Source: Megalopta genalis (Eukaryota > Arthropoda > Insecta > Hymenoptera > Halictidae). From it: DNA of 64,000 nucleotides. Positions 40,460-52,610 of this stretch are shown here, in pieces (the stretch's first letter is position 1; each line of letters begins with the position of its first letter). The notes under the pieces were generated by a model. That model had not been told where the DNA came from. It did no database searches and saw only the letters and a list, made by a program, of their open reading frames with translations. A program made the position numbers and the translations under genes. Location: positions 394,165 through 458,164 of the forward strand of contig NW_027476218.1 of the NCBI RefSeq assembly GCF_051020955.1. The letters are read 5' to 3'.

Positions 40460-43400
40460 GCATCTAATTGAAGCTTAGCCTTCTACTGCGCATTGATTTG
40501 AAGCTAAATCATGTGTTTCGCATGAATTTGAAGCTAAATCATTCGTTGCGCATGGAGTTGGAGCTAAGCCTTCCACTTCGCATTGATTTGAAGCTAAATT
40601 ATGTGTTTCGCTTGGATTTGAAGCTAACTTGTTTGTTTCGCATGCAGTTGTAGCTAAATCATGTATATCACAAGTATTTGAAGATAATCCATTTGTTTTG
40701 CATGGATTCGAAAATCAGCCTTCTATTTCGCATTGATTTGAAGCTAAATCATGTGTTTCTCATGGATTTGAAGCTAACTCGTTTGTTTCGCATGCAGTTG
40801 AAGCTAATTCATGTATATCACAAGTATTTGAAGCTAAATCATTTGTTTCGCATGGATTTGAATATAATCCGTTTACTTCGCAATTGATTTGAAGCTAAAC
40901 CATTTGTTTCGCATGGAATTAAAGCTAAACCTTCTACTTCGCATTGATTTGAAACTAAATCATGTATTTCGCATGGATTTGAATCTAACTCGATTGTTTC
41001 GCGTGCTTTTATAGCTATATCACATATATCGCAATTATCTGAATATAAATCATTTGTTTCTCATGTATTTGAAGCTGAACCTACTACTTCGCATTGATTT
41101 GCAGCTAAATCATGTGTTTCGCTTGGTTTTGAAGCTAACTCTTTTGTTTCGCCTGCATTTGAAGGTGAATCATGTATATCACAAGTATTTGAATCTAAAC
41201 CGTTTGATTCGCATGGATTTGAAGCTAAGCCTTCTACTTCGCATTGATTTGCAGCTAAATCATGTGTTTCGCTTGGTTTTGAAGCTAACTCGTTTTCTTC
41301 GCCTGTATTTGAAGATAAATCATGTGTATCACAAGTATTTGAAACTAAACCATTCGCTTCGCATGGATTTGAAGCAAAGACTTAACTTCGTATTGATTCG
41401 AAGCTAAATCATGTGTTTCTCTTTGATTTTAAGCAAACTTGTTTGTTTCGCATGCAGTTGAAGCTAAATCATGATTATCACAATATCTGAATCTAAAAGA
41501 TCTGTTTCGCAAGACTATGAAGCTATGAAACTAAACCATGTATTTCGCATGAATTTGAAACTAAATGATGTGTTTCGCATGGATTTGAAGCTAACTCTAT
41601 TGTTTCGCCTGCATTTGAAGATAAATCATGTATATCACAAGTATTTGAAGCTAAACCGTTTGATTCGCATGGCTTTGAAGCTAAGCCTTCTACTTCGCAT
41701 TGATTTGCAGCTAAATCATGTGTTTCGCATGGTTTTGAAGCTACCTCGATTGTTTCGCATGCAGTTGAAGCTAAATCATCTATATCACAAGTATTTAAAG
41801 CTAAACCGTTTGATTCGCATGGATTTGAAGCTAAGCCGTCAACTTCGCATTGATTTGCAGCTAAATCATGTGTTTCGCTTGGTTTTGAAGCTATCTCGAT
41901 TGTTTCGCATGCAGTTGAAGCTAAATCATGTATATCACAAGTATCTGAATCTAAACCATCTGTTTCGCAAGACTATGAAGCTATGAAGATAAACCATGTG
42001 TTTCGCTTGGTTTTGAAGCTATCTCGATTGTTTCGCATGCAGTTGAAGCTAAATCATGTATATCACAAGTATCTGAATCTAAACGATCTGTTTCGCAAGA
42101 CTATGAAGCTATGAAGATAAACCATGTGTTTCGCTTGGTTTTGAAGCTAACTCGTTTGTTTCGTTTGCAGTTGAAGCTAAATCACGTTTATCACAAGTAT
42201 CTGAATATAAACCATCTGTGTCGCATGACTATTGAGCTAAACCATGTGTTTCGCATGAATTTGAAGCTAAATGATGTGTTTCGCATGGATATGAAGCTAA
42301 CTCTTTTGTTTCGCCTGCATTTGAAGATAAATAATGTATATCACAAGTACTTGATGCACAAGCGTTTGATTCGCATGGATTTGAAGCTAAGCCTTCTACT
42401 TCGCATTGATTTGCAGCTAAATCATGTGTTACGCTTGGTTTTGAAGCTAACTCTTTTGTTTCGCCTACATTTGAAGATAAATCATTTATATCACAAGTAC
42501 TTGAAGCTCAACCATTTGATTCCCATGTATTTGGAGCTAAGCCTTCTACTTCGCATTGATTTGAAGCTAAATCATGTGTTTCGTTTGGATTTGAAGCAAA
42601 CACGTTTGTTTCTCATGCAGTTGAAGCTATATCACTTATGTTCGCAAGTATTTGGAGCTAAATCATTCGTTTCGCACGGAGTTGAAGCTAAACCTTCTAC
42701 TTCGCATTGATTTGAAGCTAAATCAAGTGTTTCGCTTGGATTTGAAGCTAACTCGTTTGTTTCGCATGCAGTTGAAGCAAAATCATGTATATCACAAGTA
42801 TTTGAAGCTAAACCATTTCTTTCGCATGAATTTGAAGCTAAGCCTTCTACTTCGCATTGATTTGAAGCTAACTCGATTGTTTCGCCTGCATTTGAAGCTG
42901 AATCATGTATATCACAAGTATTTGAAGCTAAACCATTTGTTTCGCATGAATTTGAAGCTAAGCCTTCTACTTGGCATTGATTTGAATCCAAATCATGTGT
43001 TTCGCTTGGTTTTGAAGCTAACTCATCTGTAACGCATGCAGTTGAAGGTGAATCATGTATATCACAAGTATTTGAATCTAAACCGTTTGATTCGCATGGA
43101 TTTGAAGATAAGCCTTCTACTTCGCATTGATTTGCAGCTAAATCATGTGTTTCGCTTGGTTTTGAAGCTAACTCTTTTGTTTCGCCTACATTTGAAGATA
43201 AATCATGTACATCACAAGTATTTGAAGCTAAACCGTTTGATTCGCATGGATTTGAAGCTAAGCCTTCTACTTCGCATTGATTTGCAGCTAAATCATGTGT
43301 TTCGCTTGCTTCTGAAGCTAACTCGTTTGTTTCGCATGCAGTTGAAGGTGAATCATGTATATCACAAGTATTTGAATCTAAACCGTTTGATTCGCATGGA

Positions 43401-44490
43401 TTTGAAGATAAGCCTTCTACTTCGCATTGATTTGCAGCTAAATCATGTGTTTCGCTTGGTTTTGAAGCTAACTCTTTTGTTTCGCATGCAGTTGTAGCTA
43501 AATCATGTATATCACAAGTATTTGAAGATAATCCATTTGTTTTGCATGGATTCGAAAATCAGCCTTCTATTTCGCATTGATTTGAAGCTAAATCATGTAT
43601 TTCGCATGGATTTGAATCTAACTCGATTGTTTCGCGTGCTTTTATAGCTATATCACATATATCGCAATTATCTGAATATAAATCATTTGTTTCTCATGTA
43701 TTTGAAGCTGAACCTACTACTTCGCATTGATTTGCAGCTAAATCATGTGTTTCGCTTGGTTTTGAAGCTAACTCTTTTGTTTCGCCTGCATTTGAAGGTG
43801 AATCATGTATATCACAAGTATTTGAATCTAAACCGTTTGATTCGCATGGATTTGAAGCTAAGCCTTCTACTTCGCATTGATTTGCAGCTAAATCATGTGT
43901 TTCGCTTGGTTTTGAAGCTAACTCGTTTGTTTCGCATGCAGTTGATGCTGAATCATGTATATCACAAGTATTTGAAGCTAAGCCATTTCGTTCGCATGAA
44001 TTTGAAGCTAAGCCTTCTACTTCGCATTGATTTGAACCTAAATCATGTGTGTCGCTTGGTTTTGAAGCTAACTCGTTTGTTTCGCATGCAGTTGAAGCTA
44101 AATCATGTATATCACAAGAATTTGAAGCTAAACCATTTGTTTCGCATGGATTTGAAGATATGCCTCGTACTTCGCATTAATTTGAAGCTAACTCGATTGA
44201 TTCGACTGCATTTGAATCTATATCACTCATATCGCAATTATCTGAAGATAAATCATTTGCTTCTCATGTATTTGAAGCTAAGCCGTCTATTTCGCACTGA
44301 TTTGAAGCTAAATCAAATGTTTCGCATGGATTTGAAGCTAACTCTTTTGTTTCGCCTGCATTTGAAGATAAATCATCTATATCACAAGTATTTGAAGCTA
44401 AACCGTTTGATTCGCATGGATTTGAAGCTAAGCCGTCAACTTCGCATTGATTTGCAGCTAAATCATGTGTTTCGCTTGGTTTTGAAGCTA
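40460..44490 (+). repeat. 4-kb segment copied at about 51.85-55.6 kb
   Basis: The segment starts at GCATCTAATTGAAGCTTAGCC and recurs from about 51849. The offset is 11389 bp at first. It falls to 11261 after one of two 8 bp-marker blocks (41974 and 42102) is missing in the second copy. It falls again to 11110 after a 151 bp block near 42594-42750, which includes the 31 bp TTATGTTCGCAAG unit, is missing. The steps of about 128 and 151 bp fit exchange in register between repeat units. Confidence 0.85.
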
Positions 44491-46574
44491 ACTAGTTTGT
44501 TTCGCATGCAGTTGAAGTTAAATCATGTTTGTCAAAAGTATTTGAAGCTGAAGCATTTGTTTCGCGTGGTTTTGAAGCTAAGTCTTCTACTTCGCATTGA
44601 TTTGAAGTTAAATCATTTGTTTCTCTTGGATTTGAAGCTAACTCGTTTGTTTCGCATGCAGCTGAAGGTAAATCATGTATATCACAAGTATTTTAAGCTA
44701 AACCATTTGTTTCTCATGTATTTGAAGCTAAGACTTCCACTTCGCATTGATTTGAAGCTATCTCGATAGTTTCGCCTGCATATGAATCTATATCACTTAT
44801 ATCGCAATTATCTGAAGATAAATCATTTGTTTCTCATGTATTTGAATATAAGCCTTGTACTTCGCATTGATTTGAAGGTAAATCATGTGTTTCGCTTGGA
44901 TTTGAAGCTAAATCGTTTGTTTCGTTTGCAGTTGAAGCTAAATAATGTTTATCACAAGTATCTGAATATAAACCATCTGTGTCGCATCACTATTGAGCTA
45001 AACCATGTGTTTCGCATGAATTTGAAGCTAAATGATGTGTTTCGCATGGATATGAAGCTAACTCTTTTGTTTCGCCTGCATTTGAAGATAAATAATGTAT
45101 ATCACAAATACTTGAAGCTCAACCGTTTGATTCGCATGGATCTGAAGCTAAGCCTTCTACTTCGCATTGATTTGCAGCTAAATCATGTGTTATGCTTGGT
45201 TTTGAAGCTAACTCGTTTTCTTCGACTGTATTTGAAGATATATCATGTGTATCACAAGTATTTGAAACTAAACCATTCGCTTCGCATGGATTTGAAGCAA
45301 AGACTTCAACTTTGCATTGATTCGAAGCTAAATCATGTGTTTCTCTTTGATTTTAAGCAAACTTGTTTGTTTCGCATGCAGTTGAATCTAAATCATGATT
45401 ATCACAATATCTTAATCTAAAAGATCTGTTTCGCAAGACTATGAAGCTATGAAGCTAAACCATGTATTTCGCATGAATTTGAAACTAAATGATGTGTTTC
45501 GCATGGATTTGAAGCTAACTCTTTTGTTTCGCCGGCATATGAAGATAAATCATGTATATCACAAGTATTTGAAACTAAACCGTTTGATTCGCATGGATTT
45601 GAAGCTAAGTCTTCTACTTCGCATTGATTTGCAGCTAAATCATGTGTTTCGCTTGGTTTTGAAGCTATCTCCTTTGTTTCGCATGCAGTTGAAGCTAAAT
45701 CATGTATATCACAAGTATTTTAAGCTAAACCATTTGTTTCTCATGTATTTGATGCTAAGCCTTCCACTTCGCATTGATTTGAAGCTAACTCGATTGTTTC
45801 GCCTGCATATGAATCTATATCACTTATATCGCAATTATCTGAAGATAAATCATTTGTTTCTCATATATTTGAAGATAAGCCTTGTACTTCGCATTGATTT
45901 GTAGCTAAATCATGAGTTTCGCTTGGATTTGAAGCCAACTCGTTTGTATCGTTTGCAGTTAAAGCTAAATCATGTTCATCACAAGTATCTGAATATAAAC
46001 CATCTGTGTCGCATGACTATTGAGCTAAACCATGTGTTTCGCATGAATTTGAAGCTAAATGATGTGTTTCGCATGCATATGAAGCTAACTCTTTTGTTTC
46101 GCCTGCATTTGAAGATAAATCATGTATATCACAAGTACTTGAAGCTCAACCGTTTGATTCGCATGGATCTGAAGCTAAGCCTTCTACTTCGCATTGATTT
46201 GCAGCTAAATCATGTGTTACGCTTGGTTTTGAAGCTAACTCGTTTTCTTCGCCTGTATTTGAAGATAAATCATGTGTATCACAAGTATTTGAAACTAAAC
46301 CATTCGCTTCGCATGGATTTGAAGCAAAGACTTCAACTTCGCATTGATTCGAAGCTAAATCATGTGATTCTCTTTGATTTTAAGCAAACTTGTTTGTTTC
46401 GCATGCAGTTGAAGCTAAATCATGATTATCACAATATCTGAATCTAAAAGATCTGTTTCGCAAGACTATGAAGCTATGAAGCTAAACTATGTATTTCGTA
46501 TTAATTTGAAACTAAATGATGTGTTTCACATAGATTTGAAGCTAACTCTTTTGTTTCGCCGGCATTTGAAGATA

Positions 46575-47160
46575 AATCATGTATATCACAAGTATTTGAA
46601 GCTAAACCGTTCGTTTGGCATGGATTTGAATCTAAGCCTCCTACGTCGCATGAATTTGAATCTAAATCATGTGTTTCGCTTGGATTTGAAGCTAACTCGA
46701 TTGTTTCGCATTCCTTCTACTTCGAATTGATTTGAAGTTTGGATTAGAAGCTAACTCGATTGTTTCGCAATGCAGTTGAAGCTAAATCATGTATATCACA
46801 AGTATTTGAAGCTAAACCGTTCGTTTCGCATGGATTTGAATCTAATCCTCCTACGTCGCATGAATTTGAATCTAAATCATGTGTTTCGCTTGGATTTGAA
46901 GCTAACTCGTTTGTTTCGCATGCAGTTAAAGCTAAATCATGTATATCACAAGTATTTGAAGCTAAACCGTTCGTTTCGCATGGATTTGAATCTAAGCCTC
47001 CTACGTCGCATGAATTTGAATCTAAATCATGTGTTTCGCTTGGATTTGAAGCTAACTCGATTGTTTCGCATTCCTTCCACTTCGAATTGATTTGAAGTTT
47101 GGATTAGAAGCTAACTCGATTGTTTCGCAATGCAGTTTATGCTAAATCATGTATAAAACA
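46575..47160 (+). repeat. 360-bp tandem block with an out-of-phase junction
   Basis: A block with CCGTTCGTTT, CCTCCTACGTCGCATG and AATTTGAATC occurs near 46590, 46800 and 46950. Two of the three copies end in a junction that breaks the 30 bp phase: CGCATTCCTTCTACTTCG then TTGAAGTTTGGATTAGAAGC then TTTCGCAATGCAG. The junction occurs near 46708, 47068 and again near 48398. Between 46770 and 47090 two forward frames, offset by one base, are both open for about 105 codons. Confidence 0.85.
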
Positions 47161-48600
47161 TGTATTAGAAGCTAAACCATTTATTTCGCATGTATTTGAA
47201 GCTAAGACTTATACTTTGCATGAAATTGAAGCTAAATCATGTGTTTCGCTTGGATTTGAAGCTAACCCGTTGTTTTCGCATGCAGTTGAATCTAAATCAT
47301 GTATATCACAAGTATTTGAAGCTAAACCATTCGTTTCGCATGGATTTGAAGCTATGCCTCCTACTTCGAATGAATTTGAATCTAAATCATGTGTATCGCT
47401 CGGTTTTGAAGCCTCCTGGTTTGTTTCGCCTGCATTTGAAGCTAATTCATGTATATCACAAGTATTTGAAGCTGAACCATTTGTTTTGCATGAATATTAA
47501 TCTGAACCATGTATTTCGAACGTATTTGATGCTTAATTATGCGTTTCGCTTGCATTTGAAGCTAATTCGTTTCTTTCGCATGCAGTTGAAGATAAATCAT
47601 GTAAATCACAATTATTTGAAGCTGAACCATGGGTTTCGCATGGATTTGAAGCTAACTCGTTTTTTTTCGCCTGCATTTGAAGATAAATCGTGTATATCAC
47701 AAGTATTTGTAGCTAAACCATTCGCTTCGAATGGATTTGAAGCAAAGCCTTCAACTTCGCATTGATTTCAAGATAAATCATGTGTTTCGCTTGGATTTGG
47801 AGCTAACACGTTTGTTTCGCATGCAGTTGAAGCTAAAACATGTACATCAGAAGTATCTGAATCTAATCCATCTGTTTCGCAAGAATATGAAGCTATGAAG
47901 CTAGTCCATGTGATTCGCATGAATTTGAAGCTAAATCATGTGATTCGCATGGATTTGAAGCTATATCACATATATCGCAATTATCTGAAGATAAATCATT
48001 TGTTTCTCATGTATTTTAAGCTAAGCCTTCTACTTCGGAGGAATTTGAAGCTAAATCATGCGTTTCGATTGGATTTGAAGCTAACTCGTTTGTTTCGCAT
48101 GCAGTTGAAGCTACATCGCTTATATTCGCAAGTATTTGAAACCAAATCATTCGATTCGCATGAATTTGAAACTAGGGCTTCTACTTCGCATTGATTTCAA
48201 GCTAAATCATGTGTTTCGTTTGGATTTGAAGCTAACTCGTTTGTTTCGCATGCAGTTGAAGCTAAATCATGTATATCACAAGTATTCGAAGCTAAACCAT
48301 TTGTATCGCATGGATTTGAAGCTAAGCCTTCTAATGCGCAATGATTCGAAGCTAAATCATGTGTATTGCTTGGATTTGAAGCTAACTCGATTGTTTCGCA
48401 TTCCTTCTACTTCGAATTCATTTGAAGTTTGGATTAGAAGCTAACTCGATTGTTTCGCAATGCAGTTTATGCTAAATCATGTATAAAACATGTATTTAAA
48501 GCTAAACCATTTATTTCGCATGTATTTGAAGCTAAGACTTATACTTTGCATGAAATTGAAGCTAAATCATGTGTTTCGCTTGGATTTGAAGCTAACTCGT
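47100..48600 (+). repeat. Duplicated ATAAAACATG / CTTATACTTTGC block, 1330 bp apart
   Basis: Two short copies, about 47120-47260 and 48450-48590, share GTATAAAACATGTATT, ATTTATTTCGCATG, GACTTATACTTTGC and ATGAAATTGAAGC. Between them lies diverged repeat, including the 8 bp marker at 47886 and a copy (about 47893-48010) of the first 120 bases of the window. Confidence 0.8.
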
Positions 48601-48780
48601 TTCTATCGCATGGATTTAAAGCTAATTCGTATGTCTCGCATGCTGTTGAAGCTAAATCTAGTATATCACAAGTATTTGAAGCTAAACCATTTGTTTCGCA
48701 TGGATTCGAAAATCAGCCTTCTATTTCGCATTGATTTAAAGCTAAATCACGAGTTTCGCATGGATTAGAAGCTAACTCGT

Positions 48781-51700
48781 TTGTTTCGCCTGCATTTGAA
48801 GATAAATCATCTATATCACAAGTATTTAAAGCTAAACCGTTTGATTCGCATGGATTTGAAGCTAAGCCGTCAACTTCGCATTGATTTGCAGCTAAATCAT
48901 GTGTTTCGCTTGGTTTTGAAGCTATCTCGATTGTTTCGCATGCAGTTGAAGCTAAATCATGTATATCACAAGTATTTGAAGCTGAACCATTCGCTTCACA
49001 TGGATTCGAAGTTAAAACTTCCACTTCGCATTGATTTGAAGCTAAATCATGCGTTTCGCATGGAGTTGAAGCTAACTCGTTAGATTCGCATGCAGTTGAA
49101 GCTGAATCATGTATATCACAAGTATTTGAAGCTAAACCACTTGTGTCGCATGGATTTGATGCTAAGTCTTCTACTTCGCATTGATTTGAAGCTAAATCAT
49201 GTGTATCGCTTGGATATGAAGCTAACTCGTTGGTTTCGCATGCAGTTGAAGCGAAGTTGTGTATAAAAAAAGTATTTGAAGCTAAACCATTCGTTTCGCA
49301 TGGATCTGAAGCTCAGCCTTCAACTTCGCATTGATTTGAAGCTAAATCATGTGTTTCGCATGGAGTTGAAGCTAACTCGTTAGATTCGCATGCAGTTGAA
49401 CCTGAATCAAGTATATCACAAGTATTTGAAGTTAAACCATTTGTTTCGCATGGATTTGATGCTACGCCTTCTAATTCGCATTGATTTGAAGCTAAATCAT
49501 GTGTTTCGCATGAATTTGAAGCTAACTCGTTTGTTTCGCATGTAGTTGAAGCTAAATCATGTATATCACAAGTGTTTGAAGCTAAACCATTTGCTTCGCA
49601 TCTAATTGAAGCTTAGCCTTCTACTGCGCATTGATTTGAAGCTAAATCATGTGTTTCGCATGAATTTGAAGCTAAATCATTCGTTGCGCATGGAGTTGGA
49701 GCTAAGCCTTCCACTTCGCATTGATTTGAAGCTAAATTATGTGTTTCGCTTGGATTTGAAGCTAACTTGTTTGTTTCGCATGCAGTTGTAGCTAAATCAT
49801 GTATATCACAAGTATTTGAAGATAATCCATTTGTTTTGCATGGATTCGAAAATCAGCCTTCTATTTCGCATTGATTTGAAGCTAAATCATGTGTTTCTCA
49901 TGGATTTGAAGCTAACTCGTTTGTTTCGCATGCACTTGAAGCTAATTCATGTATATCACAAGTATTTGAAGCTAAATCATTTGTTTCGCATGGATTTGAA
50001 TATAATCCGTTTACTTCGCAATTGATTTGAAGCTAAACCATTTGTTTCGCATGGAATTAAAGCTAAACCTTCTACTTCGCATTGATTTGAAACTAAATCA
50101 TGTATTTCGCATGGATTTGAATCTAACTCGATTGTTTCGCGTGCTTTTATAGCTATATCACATATATCGCAATTATCTGAATATAAATCATTTGTTTCTC
50201 ATGTATTTGAAGCTGAACCTACTACTTCGCATTGATTTGCAGCTAAATCATGTGTTTCGCTTGGTTTTGAAGCTAACTCTTTTGTTTCGCCTGCATTTGA
50301 AGGTGAATCATGTATATCACAAGTATTTGAATCTAAACCGTTTGATTCGCATGGATTTGAAGATAAGCCTTCTACTTCGCATTGATTTGCAGCTAAATCA
50401 TGTGTTTCGCTTGGTTTTGAAGCTAACTCTTTTGTTTCGCCTACATTTGAAGATAAATCATGTACATCACAAGTATTTGAAGCTAAACCGTTTGATTCGC
50501 ATGGATTTGAAGCTAAGCCTTCTACTTCGCATTGATTTGCAGCTAAATCATGTGTTTCGCTTGCTTTTGAAGCTAACTCGTTTGTTTCGCATGCAGTTGA
50601 AGGTGAATCATGTATATCACAAGTATTTGAATCTAAACCGTTTGATTCGCATGGATTTGAAGATAAGCCTTCTACTTCGCATTGATTTGCAGCTAAATCA
50701 TGTGTTTCGCTTGGTTTTGAAGCTAACTCTTTTGTTCCGCATGCAGTTGTAGCTAAATCATGTATATCACAAGTATTTGAAGATAATCCATTTGTTTTGC
50801 ATGGATTCGAAAATCAGCCTTCTATTTCGCATTGATTTGAAGCTAAATCATGTATTTCGCATGGATTTGAATCTAACTCGATTGTTTCGCGTGCTTTTAT
50901 AGCTATATCACATATATCGCAATTATCTGAATATAAATCATTTGTTTCTCATGTATTTGAAGCTGAACCTACTACTTCGCATTGATTTGCAGCTAAATCA
51001 TGTGTTTCGCTTGGTTTTGAAGCTAACTCTTTTGTTTCGCCTGCATTTGAAGATAAATCATCTATATCACAAGTATTTAAAGCTAAACCGTTTGATTCGC
51101 ATGGATTTGAAGCTAAGCCGTCAACTTCGCATTGATTTGCAGCTAAATCATGTGTTTCGCTTGGTTTTGAAGCTATCTCGATTGTTTCGCATGCAGTTGA
51201 AGCTAAATCATGTATATCACAAGTATTTGAAGCTGAACCATTCGCTTCACATGGATTCGAAGTTAAAACTTCCACTTCGCATTGATTTGAAGCTAAATCA
51301 TGCGTTTCGCATGGAGTTGAAGCTATCTCGTTAGATTCGCATGCAGTTGAAGCTGAATCATGTATATCACAAGTATTTGAAGCTAAACCACTTGTGTCGC
51401 ATGGATTTGATGCTAAGTCTTCTACTTCGCATTGATTTGAAGCTAAATCATGTGTATCGCTTGGATATGAAGCTAACTCGTTGGTTTCGCATGCAGTTGA
51501 AGCGAAGTTGTGTATAAAAAAAGTATTTGAAGCTAAACCATTCGTTTCGCATGGATCTGAAGCTCAGCCTTCAACTTCGCATTGATTTGAAGCTAAATCA
51601 TGTGTTTCGCATGGAGTTGAAGCTAACTCGTTAGATTCGCATGCAGTTGAACCTGAATCAAGTATATCACAAGTATTTGAAGTTAAACCATTTGTTTCGC

Positions 51701-52610
51701 ATGGATTTGATGCTACGCCTTCTACTTCGCATTGATTTGAAGCTAAATCATGTGTTTCGCATGAATTTGAAGCTAACTCGTTTGTTTCGCATGTAGTTGA
51801 AGCTAAATCATGTATATCACAAGTGTTTGGAGCTAAACCATTTGCTTCGCATCTAATTGAAGCTTAGCCTTCTACTGCGCATTGATTTGAAGCTAAATCA
51901 TGTGTTTCGCATGAATTTGAAGCTAAATCATTCGTTGCGCATGGAGTTGGAGCTAAGCCTTCCACTTCGCATTGATTTGAAGCTAAATTATGTGTTTCGC
52001 TTGGATTTGAAGCTAACTTGTTTGTTTCGCATGCAGTTGTAGCTAAATCATGTATATCACAAGTATTTGAAGATAATCCATTTGTTTTGCATGGATTCGA
52101 AAATCAGCCTTCTATTTCGCATTGATTTGAAGCTAAATCATGTGTTTCTCATGGATTTGAAGCTAACTCGTTTGTTTCGCATGCAGTTGAAGCTAATTCA
52201 TGTATATCACAAGTATTTGAAGCTAAATCATTTGTTTCGCATGGATTTGAATATAATCCGTTTACTTCGCAATTGATTTGAAGCTAAACCATTTGTTTCG
52301 CATGGAATTAAAGCTAAACCTTCTACTTCGCATTGATTTGAAACTAAATCATGTATTTCGCATGGATTTGAATCTAACTCGATTGTTTCGCGTGCTTTTA
52401 TAGCTATATCACATATATCGCAATTATCTGAATATAAATCATTTGTTTCTCATGTATTTGAAGCTGAACCTACTACTTCGCATTGATTTGCAGCTAAATC
52501 ATGTGTTTCGCTTGGTTTTGAAGCTAACTCTTTTGTTTCGCCTGCATTTGAAGGTGAATCATGTATATCTCAAGTATTTGAATCTAAACCGTTTGATTCG
52601 CATGGATTTG
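48781..52610 (+). repeat. 2251-bp spaced duplication
   Basis: About 48781-50360 and 51032-52610 correspond with an offset of 2251 bp. Shared variants are GATAAATCATCTATATCAC, GCTTCACATGG, CACTTGTGTCGC, AGCGAAGTTGTGTATAAA, GCATCTAATTGAAGC, GGAGTTGGAGC and the +1 unit CGCAATTGATTTG (50020 and 52271). Near 50192 and 50942 a smaller 750 bp-spaced pair with CGCGTGCTTTTATAGC is embedded. Confidence 0.87.
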
